Source: Lacrimispora xylanisolvens (GTDB lineage: Bacteria; Bacillota; Clostridia; Lachnospirales; Lachnospiraceae). From it: a DNA stretch of 64,000 bases. Position numbers and translations under genes: made by a program. The stretch is taken from NCBI GenBank assembly GCA_017084465.1, contig CP070896.1, positions 1,426,001 through 1,490,000 on the forward strand, written 5' to 3'. Positions 9,092-18,985 of this stretch are shown here, piece by piece. The notes beneath the pieces were generated by a model that made no database searches, was not told where the DNA came from, and was given only the letters and a program-made list of their open reading frames with translations. The stretch's first letter is position 1; each line of letters starts with the position of its first letter.

Positions 9092-9619
9092 TTATTTTAG
9101 AATACTTGATATACTTCTTCCATCAAATTTACTCCCCCATCCTCTATTCTCTTCAAAAGAAAATCTTGTAAATTGTTTTTGCTCTGGCATTGGTATATTA
9201 TTTTTTTCCATGTAATCAATTAGCTTATCAAGCTCTTCAAGGCTCTTCTGCCCATAATCTACAATTATGGTATATGCATGACTAGTTCCAATATTGTATA
9301 TTGCTGTCATTATGAAATCTATCTTAGCATCAATATTTTCATACAATTTATAGAGATATTTAAAGTTTTCTTCATCTAAATATTCATAGTCATGCTCTTC
9401 ATAAGTTTTGAACTCCAGAAGATTTTCTGGAAGTATTTCAGCTACAACACCACTCCAATCATCAAGATACCGAATACTAGTGAAATCCCATAGATATTCT
9501 AATACGACTTTCCACTCATCAATGTTATAATTTAATGCAGTTAATGCATTTTCAAAGCAACAGATTCCATATGCTACTCTTCCATTTAATGAAATTTTCT
9601 TAAATTCATCAATAATCAT
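9092..9619 (-). CDS. Probable cognate immunity protein of the Rhs deaminase toxin
   Basis: This 175-aa acidic protein begins 11 bases after the toxin's stop codon, with a GGGAG site before its ATG, which is the classic toxin-immunity arrangement. It is mostly helical with conserved-looking blocks RVAYGICCFENAL (14-26), EYLWDFTSIRYLDDW (41-55), and a C-terminal GWGSKFDGRSISSIL. I do not recognise a named family. The function, binding and blocking the deaminase domain of the upstream protein, is inferred from position, size and acidity. Confidence 0.65.
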   Translation of the reverse strand: MIIDEFKKISLNGRVAYGICCFENALTALNYNIDEWKVVLEYLWDFTSIRYLDDWSGVVAEILPENLLEFKTYEEHDYEYLDEENFKYLYKLYENIDAKIDFIMTAIYNIGTSHAYTIIVDYGQKSLEELDKLIDYMEKNNIPMPEQKQFTRFSFEENRGWGSKFDGRSISSILK

Positions 9620-9630
9620 CTTTTTTCTCC

Positions 9631-12600
9631 CTATTTGTAGCCACTAAGTATATCCTTAACCTTTCCTAAGAATGTATATGTACAATTTTCACAGGCAAGT
9701 TTAGGATTTCCAAAGGTACTTGATGGTATTCTCATTTTGTCAGTTGTTGTATCAATTGTATAGATATATAAATCATTTAAATTAGCCTTATTATTTAACG
9801 CTTGATTTACTGCGTCTACTTCCGCACAATTACCTAATTGATAACTATTAAGCGATTCTTGTGGTAATATATTCGATAATGTATCATTAAGCCCATCACC
9901 ACTAAGTTTTATCCCTTTATTCATTCCATAATAATATTCGCCTGTCCTAGCATCATAAACAACTGAACCTGTATTAAAATCAGTAATCTTACTTTTTGAA
10001 GGTGCTAAACTTTTCTGCATTCTAGACCATTCATTTACAGCATTATTTAATTCTGCTTCTGAAGGTAAATTAGCTCCAACCATCTCATCTGTACTAAATA
10101 CCCTCTTACTATTAACCTCTTCCGTAGCATTTGCCCCCTGGCTATTCTGACTATTCGGCTTCTTTGTCTTATTATAACCGCTCGGATCATAATACACCAC
10201 CGGATTATTCTCACAGTATGCATACAGATTAAGGCCATCTCCTCGATACACATCTTCCTGCTGAAAGCGTCCGATTACCGGATTATAAAATCTCGCTCTT
10301 AAATAGTACTGGCCACTCTCCTGGTCATACTGCTGGCCTGTGTACAAAAGCTGATTCGGAACTGTCTCATTCTTTCGTGCAACCACGCCAAAAGCATCAT
10401 ATTCATAAGAATTATGTATCTCCTGCCCGTTTCCTGTCACATAGACCGTACTGCCGCTTTCGTCCTGATGAACCGCATTATATTTTTCACCGTTCCCAAC
10501 TGCTGCCACTCCATATCCTCTGGCATAATGGCTCACTGGCTTCTGGCTTTCGTCCATCTCTGACAGGATCTCTCCATTCAGGAACAGATACCGGCTGCTC
10601 TTTCCATTTACCTGCTTTTGTGCCCGCAGCCCTTCCCCGTCATAGAGGTTCCTGATCTTACTTCCATCCGGTCTTCCTATTATCTCCTGACGGTTCAACG
10701 GGTCATAATGATAATCCCAGTTTCCATCTGTTCCGGTTTCCTCTGTTAGATTTCCCTGGTGGTCATACTGATAAGTCCATCTACCTTTCTTGGTTTCCCG
10801 GCTGATCAACTGATTCTTATTATTATAGCAGTAGCTTGTCTTCTCTCCATCTTCTACTTTCTCCAGCCGGTTCCCACAGGGATCATAACGGTAAGTAATA
10901 CCGGAAGCTTTCTCTCCTCCAGCCTCTTCTTCCGTTCTTGTTGCTTCCACTGTTAAACGGTTCCTGGCGTCATACTGGAAGTCTTTCTGGATCTTCTCAA
11001 ACCGGTACGTTCCATCTTCTCCCAGCCTCTGAAATCCTCCGGTTTTTGCTGTCCGATTCCCGTTTCCATCATATTCATAAGCAAAGTCTAACAGCGCTTC
11101 CCCGTCTTTTAGCTCCGTCCTCAATTGGATGATATTTCCGTCTGTATCATACTCATAGCTGGTCTTTATTCCATTATTATACCGGATTCCCGCTAACCTT
11201 CCTCCTGGTGTATGCCGGTATGATACGATCTCTTTTCCTGTCTTATTACGAATTCTCTTAATCCTTCCGCATAAGTCATATTCATAATGTATGGTTTCCC
11301 CGCTGTGATCTTTCACAGACTTCAGACTTCCGTCTGCATTCCATTCACACTGTACCAGCGTCTTTCCCGATGATGACTTTCTAAGCAGCTTCCCATCCGG
11401 ACGGTACTGGTAGGTATAACTAAATCCCCCTGCAACAGACTTTTTAAGCTGACCGCTGCTGTTATACTCCCATGTACGGATCTCACGCCGGCCTTCCTTT
11501 GATACTGCCGTCTGGCATAGTGGCTTTCCATCCACGTTATAGCTTGTCTCTGCCCGGTTCCCGTTCCTGTCCACATGCAGGATCAGCCGGCCCTCCCTGT
11601 CATAACGGAAGGTCTCACGGTTACCCTCCTGGTCCGTGATCTCACATACCTTTCCCTGGCTGTTGTAACGGTATTGGAGAATATTTCCGTTCCCATCCTT
11701 CGTGCTGGTCACATTTCCAGCATAGTCATATGTATACGTTTCGTTTCCGCCGTCCGCTGTCTTTGTTTCCTTTACCCGTCCCCAGGCGTCAACACCGTAA
11801 GCAGTCTCGTTTCCATTTCCATCCCATACGCCGGTGATCTGTCCCCGCTCATTATAACGGTAGGTCTGGATCGGTTTCCCCAGGGTATGGCTTCTGGTTG
11901 TCATGACTGCTGTTGGATTTCCGCAGACGTCATAGACATAGTCTGTCCGGCCTCCGTCTGCTTCCTGTCTGCTTACTGCTCTTCCTGCTCCGTCATGATC
12001 AATAAACTGTTCCTTGACACCCATTGGGTTCCAGCTCTCTTTTAACCGGCCTTTTGTATCATAGACAAAACGATATGCCCGTTGGCTTACTGGACTCATC
12101 TCGTTTTCACCAGAAATCCCAGATTCCACTTCACCATTTCCTGCCACCGGAAGAAACCTTCCGACCAATTGGTCATTGCTGTCATACTCATATCCGAACA
12201 CGGCACCTTCCGATTCCTTCACATGAGTGATCCGGTTCTTTAAGTCATAGGTACATTCTGTCTCATGGGCATCCTCTCCGGCCCCCTGGCGACTGATCCG
12301 AATGATGTTTCCAGCTGGATCATATACAATGGCAGTTATCCGGTCAATTCCTCCCGTCTTATCAATAACCCTCTCCCTTATCAGCCGGTCCCTTATGTCA
12401 TACTCACGGCTAATACGATATCCTTCCGGGGTAATGACCTGGATCTGGTTCCCGTTTTCATCATACTTGTAGGTGGTTACAGCCTCTTTCGCCTCTCCTT
12501 CCAGAGGTTCCAGTCCGCTGTTTAATATCTCTCGCTTTTCCACCAGACGGTCTGCATGATCATACCTCCATGCAAACTTCCGGGACACGGTATCACTGAT

Positions 12601-15600
12601 CCGGGTCTCCTCATAGGTCTTATTCCCATGGCAGTCATATCCGTATTTTCCCTTAGCACCAGTGGAATCTTCAATCGTATGAAGCCTTCCCATGGCATCA
12701 TAGGCATAGGTGATCTCCAGGCATTCCTCTCCTTCTCGGTATTCTTTAATCCGATGACCCATGGCATCATAGACATAGCGGATCCTTCCAGACGGCGTAT
12801 TTTTACAGACCAGCCTTCCGGCCAGATCGTATTCATAACATTCCTTCTCCCCGGCTCCGTTGGTCTGGCAGGTAAGGTTCCCTGCTATATCATAGCTACA
12901 GGAGGCTACTGTCTCCTGATCCGGGCCTGTCACCTTTATAATATGCCCTTCACGGTCATAGATGTACTGATAGCCCAGACCATCGTCAGTTTCAGACTCA
13001 TATTCCTCCGGCAGTACATGTTTTACGCGCCGCCCTTCCGGGTCATAGAAAAACCGCTCCGTCCCTCCATCCGGATAATGGATGCGGATCAGGTTCTGGT
13101 CACTGTCATAATCATAGCAGATACCCTCTCCGTCATCAAGCTCCGCTTGATAGGCATTGGGATGTACCTTCTTGATCAAATGACCCTCTCCATTGTAAAA
13201 CTGCCTTTCGTGGGTTCCATCCGGATACAGGGTATCTATCTTCTCATTCTGGAAATCATATCTATATAAGGTTTCAGCTGCTTTTTTATCATCCCATATC
13301 TTCGGAGAGTATTCCACTTTAAGAAGCCCGATTCCATTATAAACCCTCCGGGTCTCATTGCCTTCCCCATCCCTGTAAAGGGTCATGTTGCTGGCAGAAT
13401 CATATCCATACTCCCGTCTTCCACAGGAATCCGCTTCAACGGTCACCCTTCCTGCAGCATCGTATTCGTATATCAGTTCCTGCCCATCCGGCTGGATCAC
13501 CATTGATGGGACGCTTCTTCTTTCTTCGTACATATATGTGGTCACATGCCCCATGGGATCCGTCTTCTTCGTCAGCCGTCCCATCCGGTCATACTCAAAA
13601 TACCACTGGCTCCATGTTTTCTTTCCGGCCTCCAACCGCTGGCCTTTAAAGGTCAGGTTGTGATGAGAATCGTATTCATAACGGATACACCGTCCTGTCT
13701 TATCCGATATACCCTCTAATTCACCAGTTGAATGGTAAGTCAGGGTACTCTCTATTCCTTCCGGAGCCTTCTCCTTTATCTTCCTTCCCCAGTCGTCATA
13801 CGCCCATTCCCAGATTCCATTTACACGATCCTCCATTTCAATGCAGCGCATGTCCGTGTCATAACGGTACTTTCTTGCAGTCCCATCCGGATAGTCGATC
13901 CGGGTAAGCTTATACTCCCGGTTCCATGAATAAACGGTGGTACTATCCGATAAAGAGGAATGAACAATGGTCTTTCTTCTGCCATCATCATAAGTGAATG
14001 TGTAAATATCTCCGTTAGCAAGGGTCTGGCTGGTTACTCGACCGTTCTTATCATAGGTATTCACCAGATTTGAATTTCCTGTCTGATTTGTTGCCTTTAT
14101 CAGATACCCGTCTGACGAGTATTCATAATATGACACGCCCTGATCCATGTGGGTTACCTGTATCAGACAGCCGCTCTTGTAATGGAATTTTATGCTTCTT
14201 CCAATGGTATCCTCCATCTTTGTCAGATGACCATCCTGAAATGTAAAACGAATGGAATGGCCCACAGGCGTTTCCATCTTTTTCAGCCTGTCCCCCTGAT
14301 AGGAAAAACGGAGCTCTTGACCGCACTGATCCCTGACTAATAAAAGCAGTCCATTTTCCTGATAAAGATAAGTCTTGAATTCCTGATTATCCTTTAACAA
14401 CCAGTCCCTTTCTTCAGTCTGGGACAGCAGAAAACGTTCTCCATACCCACTGGCAGTCAGGTACTTTTCTCCTGTCATCGGGAAGATCAGATACAGTCCC
14501 TCCGGCAGACTTACATGAAGCCCCTTTTCTCTATCCCTGCACAGTCTACCCTCATAAGTAAAGCTCCACCCCTTTCCCAGTATACCTGCTGACTGATTGA
14601 CTGACTGGTACTTACGGATAAGTGTAATAGGTTCTCTGATACCGGGAAGGATAAAGTCAGTTTCATCAATGAGAAAGCAGCCAGTGACTGCAAGGACCGG
14701 GTCTGCAACACTTTGTTGATGCATAGCATTATATTCCATCCCATACCCCAAATAGCTTATAATCGCCGTTGACTTAATATCAACCGCAACATCCAGCAGC
14801 TTCCCGGCTCCATATGTCATGGCCGTTTCCGAAGTTCCTGCTGCAGCTGCATAAATGAGAGTTCCGCCCAGTCTGGTAGCCGCTACTCCTCCTATTAAAC
14901 TGCTGTCTTTTGCTAATTGCAGTGCCTTATCGCCGATATTCATAGAGCACATTGAAATAAGATTTAAAGTCAGATTAAATGCAAAATTTTTTATATCAAA
15001 TTCGCCCTTGTAATTCACGCTGTTACCAGCGGCATTTATAAACATGTAACTGCTTGTCAGTGCAGCGCTACCGAAAGACTGAATCCCCTGTAATGTTACA
15101 AGATTCATTGCAAAAACTGTAGCATCCTTTGTTAAGTTATATACATCTTCTCCAAGACCTACAGAAGCCATAGAATCCTTAATAAAATTATTAGCGTGGC
15201 TTGTAGTATCATGTTGGTCCGCCAGCGCAACCAGTTCTCTGCCCTCCTGTATCTCTGCGAGTCCGTATGCTGCAGAAGCTGTTATTACTAATCCTGCTGC
15301 GATCGGGGCTGCGGCTCCCGCAGTAGCAACCACCAGCACTGCAATACCCACACCCGCCAGAATTTTTAACCCTCCCCATATTTTTTCTTCTCCTTCTTGT
15401 CTTCTCTTCGCCTCCTCCGCTTCTCTCTGCGCAATCACCTGATCTGCCATCTGCTCCAACGCCTCTTTGGCTTTTCCATTTATATCACTAAGCATGACAG
15501 CATCATCCACACTTAACTCATCACTCAGCTCCCCTGCAGTTGGGGTTGGGCCTGTTAGTTTTTCCGCTTGATGTATAATCATTTCAGACTGGACATTGGT

Positions 15601-16968
15601 ATTTCCATCAAGGACAATTTTTTGGGAGCCAACCTGCAGCGTCAGCATTGTTGCTGCCTGGACAGTAATATTATCTGAAACAGCATCCTCCGACTCACCC
15701 ACAGATAATTTTGAAGCAGCTTCTAAAATAATATTTGCTGCACTGATAAAAATCTGACCGTCCTTCCCCAGATGAAGCCGGGAATTCCCTGATACAAAAT
15801 CGAAACTCCCCTGACCCATGGACATCATGGAACCACCAGGATCCGAAAATGTTTTTACAGCCGGGTTCGTTCCTCCCGATGTACGGATTGCATGCACTGC
15901 AATCGCATCCTGCTCGTCATGACTGGGAAAATAAAGCTGTACCCTGCTTTCCAATTCTGGCATACAGTAAAAGCTGCTACTTTCTATGGCATAAGTAAAA
16001 TATTTTAGATTTCCTCCGGCCGGATATACCGGATCAATATCCAAATGTACCCGTACCTGATTGCCCCTCCTCTCTTTGACGGTCGCAGGTAAGCTCATTC
16101 CAAAGATTTCTTCATTTTTCTTTTTATGGGTCAGAATTCCTTTTCTTCTGCATAACTCATATGTCTTTAACAGCTCCCCATGGGATGTGCGAATATCAAT
16201 TCCGGTAACAACCATTAAAAGGCCGTTGAAAGTCAATTCTTCACCCATAAAAAGACGTTTTCTGGAAGTAATCCTCCACCTTATCATCTCCTGAGATAGG
16301 AGTTCATCCGACAGTTTTGGCCTGCTGCTTATAATTTTATTATACTCCCACTGGTCCTGCACCATCTCATAATCCCCATGCACCAACACCGTTCCATAAT
16401 TTATGACAGGGACTCCAAAATAAGCCTGTCCAAATGGGGCCGTACTGTCTGTTATTAAATAAGTTGAGAAATGACTTGCCAGCCTTTGTAAAAACATCCA
16501 ATCTGTCTCTTCGTATTGCAGAAGGAAGCCTGGTATCAGTTTTCCTCCAGTTACTTCGTCTTTTATATCCTTTTTAGGGTATTCAGAAAGGATATCTTTC
16601 AGTACCTGGGCATAGGTAGCAGCAGTATTGCAAAAACTCTGGCTTTTTAATGTCAGATCCCATTCCGATGTATATGTAATAAACTCTGTATACAGATAAA
16701 AACTTCCAGACTCCCGAATTGTCCGTAAAGACTTAAGCTTCCCGCGGAATATAACACTACCAGAAGCTTCTCCTTTCATTTCTCTTACAACAACAGACAT
16801 ATTTCTGTCTGAATAAAGGACCGCACGACTGGCGGCTTCCTCCTCAATTAAAAATTTAACTCTCAGGATTCCATGCTCATTCAAAGCTTCCTTAACCTGC
16901 AGATACTCAACTCCTATAATACCTTCTAATGCTACATCCAGTTCTATTTCATGATACGACAGCTTCAT
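9631..16968 (-). CDS. VgrG-Rhs polymorphic toxin with YwqJ-type deaminase C-terminus
   Basis: An intact 2445-aa evolved VgrG. Residues 1 to about 470 are a VgrG-like spike (EETDWMFLQRLASHF, CMPELESRVQLYFPSH, then needle strands). About 525-566 are two hydrophobic segments (GVGIAVLVVATAGAA). A DUF6531-like block begins near 755 (CFLIDETDFILPG), followed by dozens of YD repeats (YEYDxxGR...) from about 860 to 2130 and the Rhs core that ends at YYDPSGY near 2264, the usual self-cleavage region. The last 180 residues vary and carry the deaminase zinc motif CAE (Cys 2381, Glu 2383) and CENC (Cys 2426, 2429), with CAE in place of HAE as in YwqJ-type deaminases. It is expected to be delivered by the contractile system and to deaminate a nucleotide or nucleic acid. 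The immunity candidate follows at 9092-9619. Confidence 0.9.
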   Translation of the reverse strand: MKLSYHEIELDVALEGIIGVEYLQVKEALNEHGILRVKFLIEEEAASRAVLYSDRNMSVVVREMKGEASGSVIFRGKLKSLRTIRESGSFYLYTEFITYTSEWDLTLKSQSFCNTAATYAQVLKDILSEYPKKDIKDEVTGGKLIPGFLLQYEETDWMFLQRLASHFSTYLITDSTAPFGQAYFGVPVINYGTVLVHGDYEMVQDQWEYNKIISSRPKLSDELLSQEMIRWRITSRKRLFMGEELTFNGLLMVVTGIDIRTSHGELLKTYELCRRKGILTHKKKNEEIFGMSLPATVKERRGNQVRVHLDIDPVYPAGGNLKYFTYAIESSSFYCMPELESRVQLYFPSHDEQDAIAVHAIRTSGGTNPAVKTFSDPGGSMMSMGQGSFDFVSGNSRLHLGKDGQIFISAANIILEAASKLSVGESEDAVSDNITVQAATMLTLQVGSQKIVLDGNTNVQSEMIIHQAEKLTGPTPTAGELSDELSVDDAVMLSDINGKAKEALEQMADQVIAQREAEEAKRRQEGEEKIWGGLKILAGVGIAVLVVATAGAAAPIAAGLVITASAAYGLAEIQEGRELVALADQHDTTSHANNFIKDSMASVGLGEDVYNLTKDATVFAMNLVTLQGIQSFGSAALTSSYMFINAAGNSVNYKGEFDIKNFAFNLTLNLISMCSMNIGDKALQLAKDSSLIGGVAATRLGGTLIYAAAAGTSETAMTYGAGKLLDVAVDIKSTAIISYLGYGMEYNAMHQQSVADPVLAVTGCFLIDETDFILPGIREPITLIRKYQSVNQSAGILGKGWSFTYEGRLCRDREKGLHVSLPEGLYLIFPMTGEKYLTASGYGERFLLSQTEERDWLLKDNQEFKTYLYQENGLLLLVRDQCGQELRFSYQGDRLKKMETPVGHSIRFTFQDGHLTKMEDTIGRSIKFHYKSGCLIQVTHMDQGVSYYEYSSDGYLIKATNQTGNSNLVNTYDKNGRVTSQTLANGDIYTFTYDDGRRKTIVHSSLSDSTTVYSWNREYKLTRIDYPDGTARKYRYDTDMRCIEMEDRVNGIWEWAYDDWGRKIKEKAPEGIESTLTYHSTGELEGISDKTGRCIRYEYDSHHNLTFKGQRLEAGKKTWSQWYFEYDRMGRLTKKTDPMGHVTTYMYEERRSVPSMVIQPDGQELIYEYDAAGRVTVEADSCGRREYGYDSASNMTLYRDGEGNETRRVYNGIGLLKVEYSPKIWDDKKAAETLYRYDFQNEKIDTLYPDGTHERQFYNGEGHLIKKVHPNAYQAELDDGEGICYDYDSDQNLIRIHYPDGGTERFFYDPEGRRVKHVLPEEYESETDDGLGYQYIYDREGHIIKVTGPDQETVASCSYDIAGNLTCQTNGAGEKECYEYDLAGRLVCKNTPSGRIRYVYDAMGHRIKEYREGEECLEITYAYDAMGRLHTIEDSTGAKGKYGYDCHGNKTYEETRISDTVSRKFAWRYDHADRLVEKREILNSGLEPLEGEAKEAVTTYKYDENGNQIQVITPEGYRISREYDIRDRLIRERVIDKTGGIDRITAIVYDPAGNIIRISRQGAGEDAHETECTYDLKNRITHVKESEGAVFGYEYDSNDQLVGRFLPVAGNGEVESGISGENEMSPVSQRAYRFVYDTKGRLKESWNPMGVKEQFIDHDGAGRAVSRQEADGGRTDYVYDVCGNPTAVMTTRSHTLGKPIQTYRYNERGQITGVWDGNGNETAYGVDAWGRVKETKTADGGNETYTYDYAGNVTSTKDGNGNILQYRYNSQGKVCEITDQEGNRETFRYDREGRLILHVDRNGNRAETSYNVDGKPLCQTAVSKEGRREIRTWEYNSSGQLKKSVAGGFSYTYQYRPDGKLLRKSSSGKTLVQCEWNADGSLKSVKDHSGETIHYEYDLCGRIKRIRNKTGKEIVSYRHTPGGRLAGIRYNNGIKTSYEYDTDGNIIQLRTELKDGEALLDFAYEYDGNGNRTAKTGGFQRLGEDGTYRFEKIQKDFQYDARNRLTVEATRTEEEAGGEKASGITYRYDPCGNRLEKVEDGEKTSYCYNNKNQLISRETKKGRWTYQYDHQGNLTEETGTDGNWDYHYDPLNRQEIIGRPDGSKIRNLYDGEGLRAQKQVNGKSSRYLFLNGEILSEMDESQKPVSHYARGYGVAAVGNGEKYNAVHQDESGSTVYVTGNGQEIHNSYEYDAFGVVARKNETVPNQLLYTGQQYDQESGQYYLRARFYNPVIGRFQQEDVYRGDGLNLYAYCENNPVVYYDPSGYNKTKKPNSQNSQGANATEEVNSKRVFSTDEMVGANLPSEAELNNAVNEWSRMQKSLAPSKSKITDFNTGSVVYDARTGEYYYGMNKGIKLSGDGLNDTLSNILPQESLNSYQLGNCAEVDAVNQALNNKANLNDLYIYTIDTTTDKMRIPSSTFGNPKLACENCTYTFLGKVKDILSGYK

Positions 16969-16998
16969 GTTTTCCCTCCTGCCTTTATCCTTTGCAAC

Positions 16999-17487
16999 CT
17001 ATGACTCGGTCTGTCCTGTTTGTATAAATTCAATTTTGCCACCGTATTTACACATCAGTGTGGCGCTTCCTTTTATTGGCTTATCTCCGTTAATTTCTAC
17101 CAGATCGTTGACTTCATCCCAGGAATCGGCAATGATGACAGGTATGCATTCACCTGCACAGCTCATTTTTTTTACAGAAGAATCTCCATCTCCTTCACTT
17201 ATACAAAAAATATCCATGACCTGATCCTCAAAGGACTCGCCTTTCTCCTCTTTTACCTCTAAGGCAATTTCACGGGCCTTCTCCATTGTTTTTGGATTTT
17301 CAGCACTAAAGCAACCACCGAAACTTAATACATTGAGCATACCCTTGCAGTCCTTTTCCGTTACCTGAGGCATGTTCTGCAAAAACACACCATGAGTGAG
17401 CTGCAAAGCCACTCTGCTGGGCCGCATTCCCATAGAACACTTGACCGGTGCTGTATGTACCACGTATGTCTTTTCTTTATCTTCCAC
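16999..17487 (-). CDS. DUF4280 PAAR-like spike-tip protein (module 1)
   Basis: The 162-aa protein is the paralogue of 241-747. It has CSMGMRPSRV near residues 17-26, DCKG and GGCFS in the middle, an acidic insert (EGDGDSS) and the terminal CKYGGKIEFIQTGQ. DUF4280 members are PAAR-like tips of VgrG spikes. The start is GTG at 17487, directly behind the upstream TAA, with GAGGTGG as binding site. It lies 30 bases before the VgrG-Rhs gene, so tip and effector are made together. No catalytic motif is seen. Confidence 0.85.
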   Translation of the reverse strand: MEDKEKTYVVHTAPVKCSMGMRPSRVALQLTHGVFLQNMPQVTEKDCKGMLNVLSFGGCFSAENPKTMEKAREIALEVKEEKGESFEDQVMDIFCISEGDGDSSVKKMSCAGECIPVIIADSWDEVNDLVEINGDKPIKGSATLMCKYGGKIEFIQTGQTES

Positions 17488-18012
17488 TTAAACCACCTCA
17501 ATTTCTTTAAATATAACCCCTGTGAGCTTTCGCCTTAACAGGCTCTCTGCTACTTCCAGGCTAATAACGGGCTTCCTGATCCGGCTATCTTTCAGCATAA
17601 ATGCTCTGTAATCACCTATCTTATCTTTACTCAGACATACCTTTTTTTCTGTTCCATCTGGATAACGTTCTAACAACGGATCCAGACCCTCAATTTCTTC
17701 AAATAGCACATGATAATATATAATCTGTGAAGAATTCATCTTATCAATCATCACCACTCTTTTAAATATCAGGCTATCTTCATACATGGAAAGAACCTTT
17801 TGTACCATATCAGATACCATGTAAACCGGGCTTTGCAGAAAATCCGGAGCGATCTCGCCGCTGTTCTCCCCCAGATATAAAACGGTTGTGTCATTCAGCC
17901 TTGGGGCATCTTTCTTTAAAAATATATGTTTTGGTCCCTTAATATCAAAACGCTCAAGACAAATGGAATTACTTATACTTTTGTCCTGCTCCATAAAAAA
18001 ATACCGCTTCAT
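17488..18012 (-). CDS. DUF1629/Imm11-like protein (module 1)
   Basis: A 174-aa protein, intact, that defines the reading of its broken paralogue at 735-1268. Key blocks are FMEQDKSIS near the start, DFLQSPVYMVSDMV (about residues 65-80), FKRVVMIDK, and PVISLEVAESLLRR towards the end. It loosely resembles the DUF1629/Imm11 group (an SP-x-VS block followed by an FK-x-V strand), but the assignment is tentative. I chose ATG 18012, with GAGGAG 6 bases upstream, over two in-frame starts further upstream. Its fixed place before the PAAR-like gene suggests a role in effector loading or protection. Confidence 0.6.
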   Translation of the reverse strand: MKRYFFMEQDKSISNSICLERFDIKGPKHIFLKKDAPRLNDTTVLYLGENSGEIAPDFLQSPVYMVSDMVQKVLSMYEDSLIFKRVVMIDKMNSSQIIYYHVLFEEIEGLDPLLERYPDGTEKKVCLSKDKIGDYRAFMLKDSRIRKPVISLEVAESLLRRKLTGVIFKEIEVV

Positions 18013-18023
18013 TCTGTCTCCTC

Positions 18024-18976
18024 TCATTCCGCCAGAAGCATATATTCCCATTGTTCTTCGGAGAATTCCTCCACCGGAATACCTTTTTTTGAAAAGACAG
18101 AATATGTTGTATCCGCCTGTTCAAATGTTACATTTTCCCAACTGCAGTCAATGAATTTTGCCATACGCAGATCTGCCTTGTGAAACTGGCAATTCCGGAT
18201 CGTACAGTTTATAAACCTTGCTCCATACAAATTACTGTTACAAAAATTCATATTTTCCAAAATACATTCGTGAAAAGTCGTGTAGGAAAAATTCTTATCA
18301 GAACATGAACAACTTTCAAGTCCGGTCTGATACCAATAACCATTTGCCATAACATCCGGTTTTCGTTCTAATTGTGTGAAAATGTATCCCAGTCCCTGCG
18401 GGTCTTTTTTTCATAATCTGCATGGCAGATAATCACTGTATCCCCACGGTATTCTCCCCATAACAGACTCCAGGCAAGGGCTTTTTTGATCTGGCAGAAA
18501 TCGTTATTCTCTTCTATATTCCAGCTCACAGTCCGCATGATTTCGGCTATATATCCGCCGCATTCCATAACCGTATCACAAATCATGTTATAAATATCAT
18601 ATTGGATGATCTTTCCCATATAAGGCCTGACTGCCTCCAACAAATCATCCCAAAGTTCATCAATACCTTCAAAAAGAAAATCCATTGTCATATAAAGTGA
18701 TACCATATTGGGATCCTGAAACCATTCTTTCCCCATACATTCTACAAGCACCCTATAATCTCGGTTAAGAATGTCACACCGAAGAATAGAAAAATAGATA
18801 TGAGTGACTTCCTGATTTTCCGGTAAACGGATCCGCAGTTCCTTAAACACAAATAAAAATCGTTCTATAAATACCGGTAATTTTTTTTCCAGGTTTTTTT
18901 GAAATAATATCCGATACTCCTGAAGCCGTTGTTGCTGTTCTGCATTAAATTGTTTAATTGCTTCTTCCCGATTCAT
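18024..18976 (-). CDS. Pentapeptide-repeat protein of module 1 (one frameshift)
   Basis: Reconstructed to about 317 aa, paralogous to 1265-2236. The N-terminal 200 residues are helical (AEQQQRLQEYRILFQKNLEK) with the shared WGEYR motif near 178-183. The C-terminal part is pentapeptide repeats (CSDKNFSYTTFHECILENMN, ADLRMAKFIDCSWENVTFEQ). The frame breaks near 18383: TTTT gives a stop, TTTTT restores DTFFTQLERKPDV and the in-frame continuation. A GGAGAAG site precedes ATG 18976. No enzymatic domain is visible; a structural or adaptor role in the spike module is inferred. Confidence 0.75.
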
Positions 18977-18985
18977 CTCTTCTCC

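Noticed and set aside
10377..13929. Plus-strand open frames opposite the Rhs repeats
   Set aside because: They are low-complexity shadows of the YD repeats, lack ribosome sites and match nothing.
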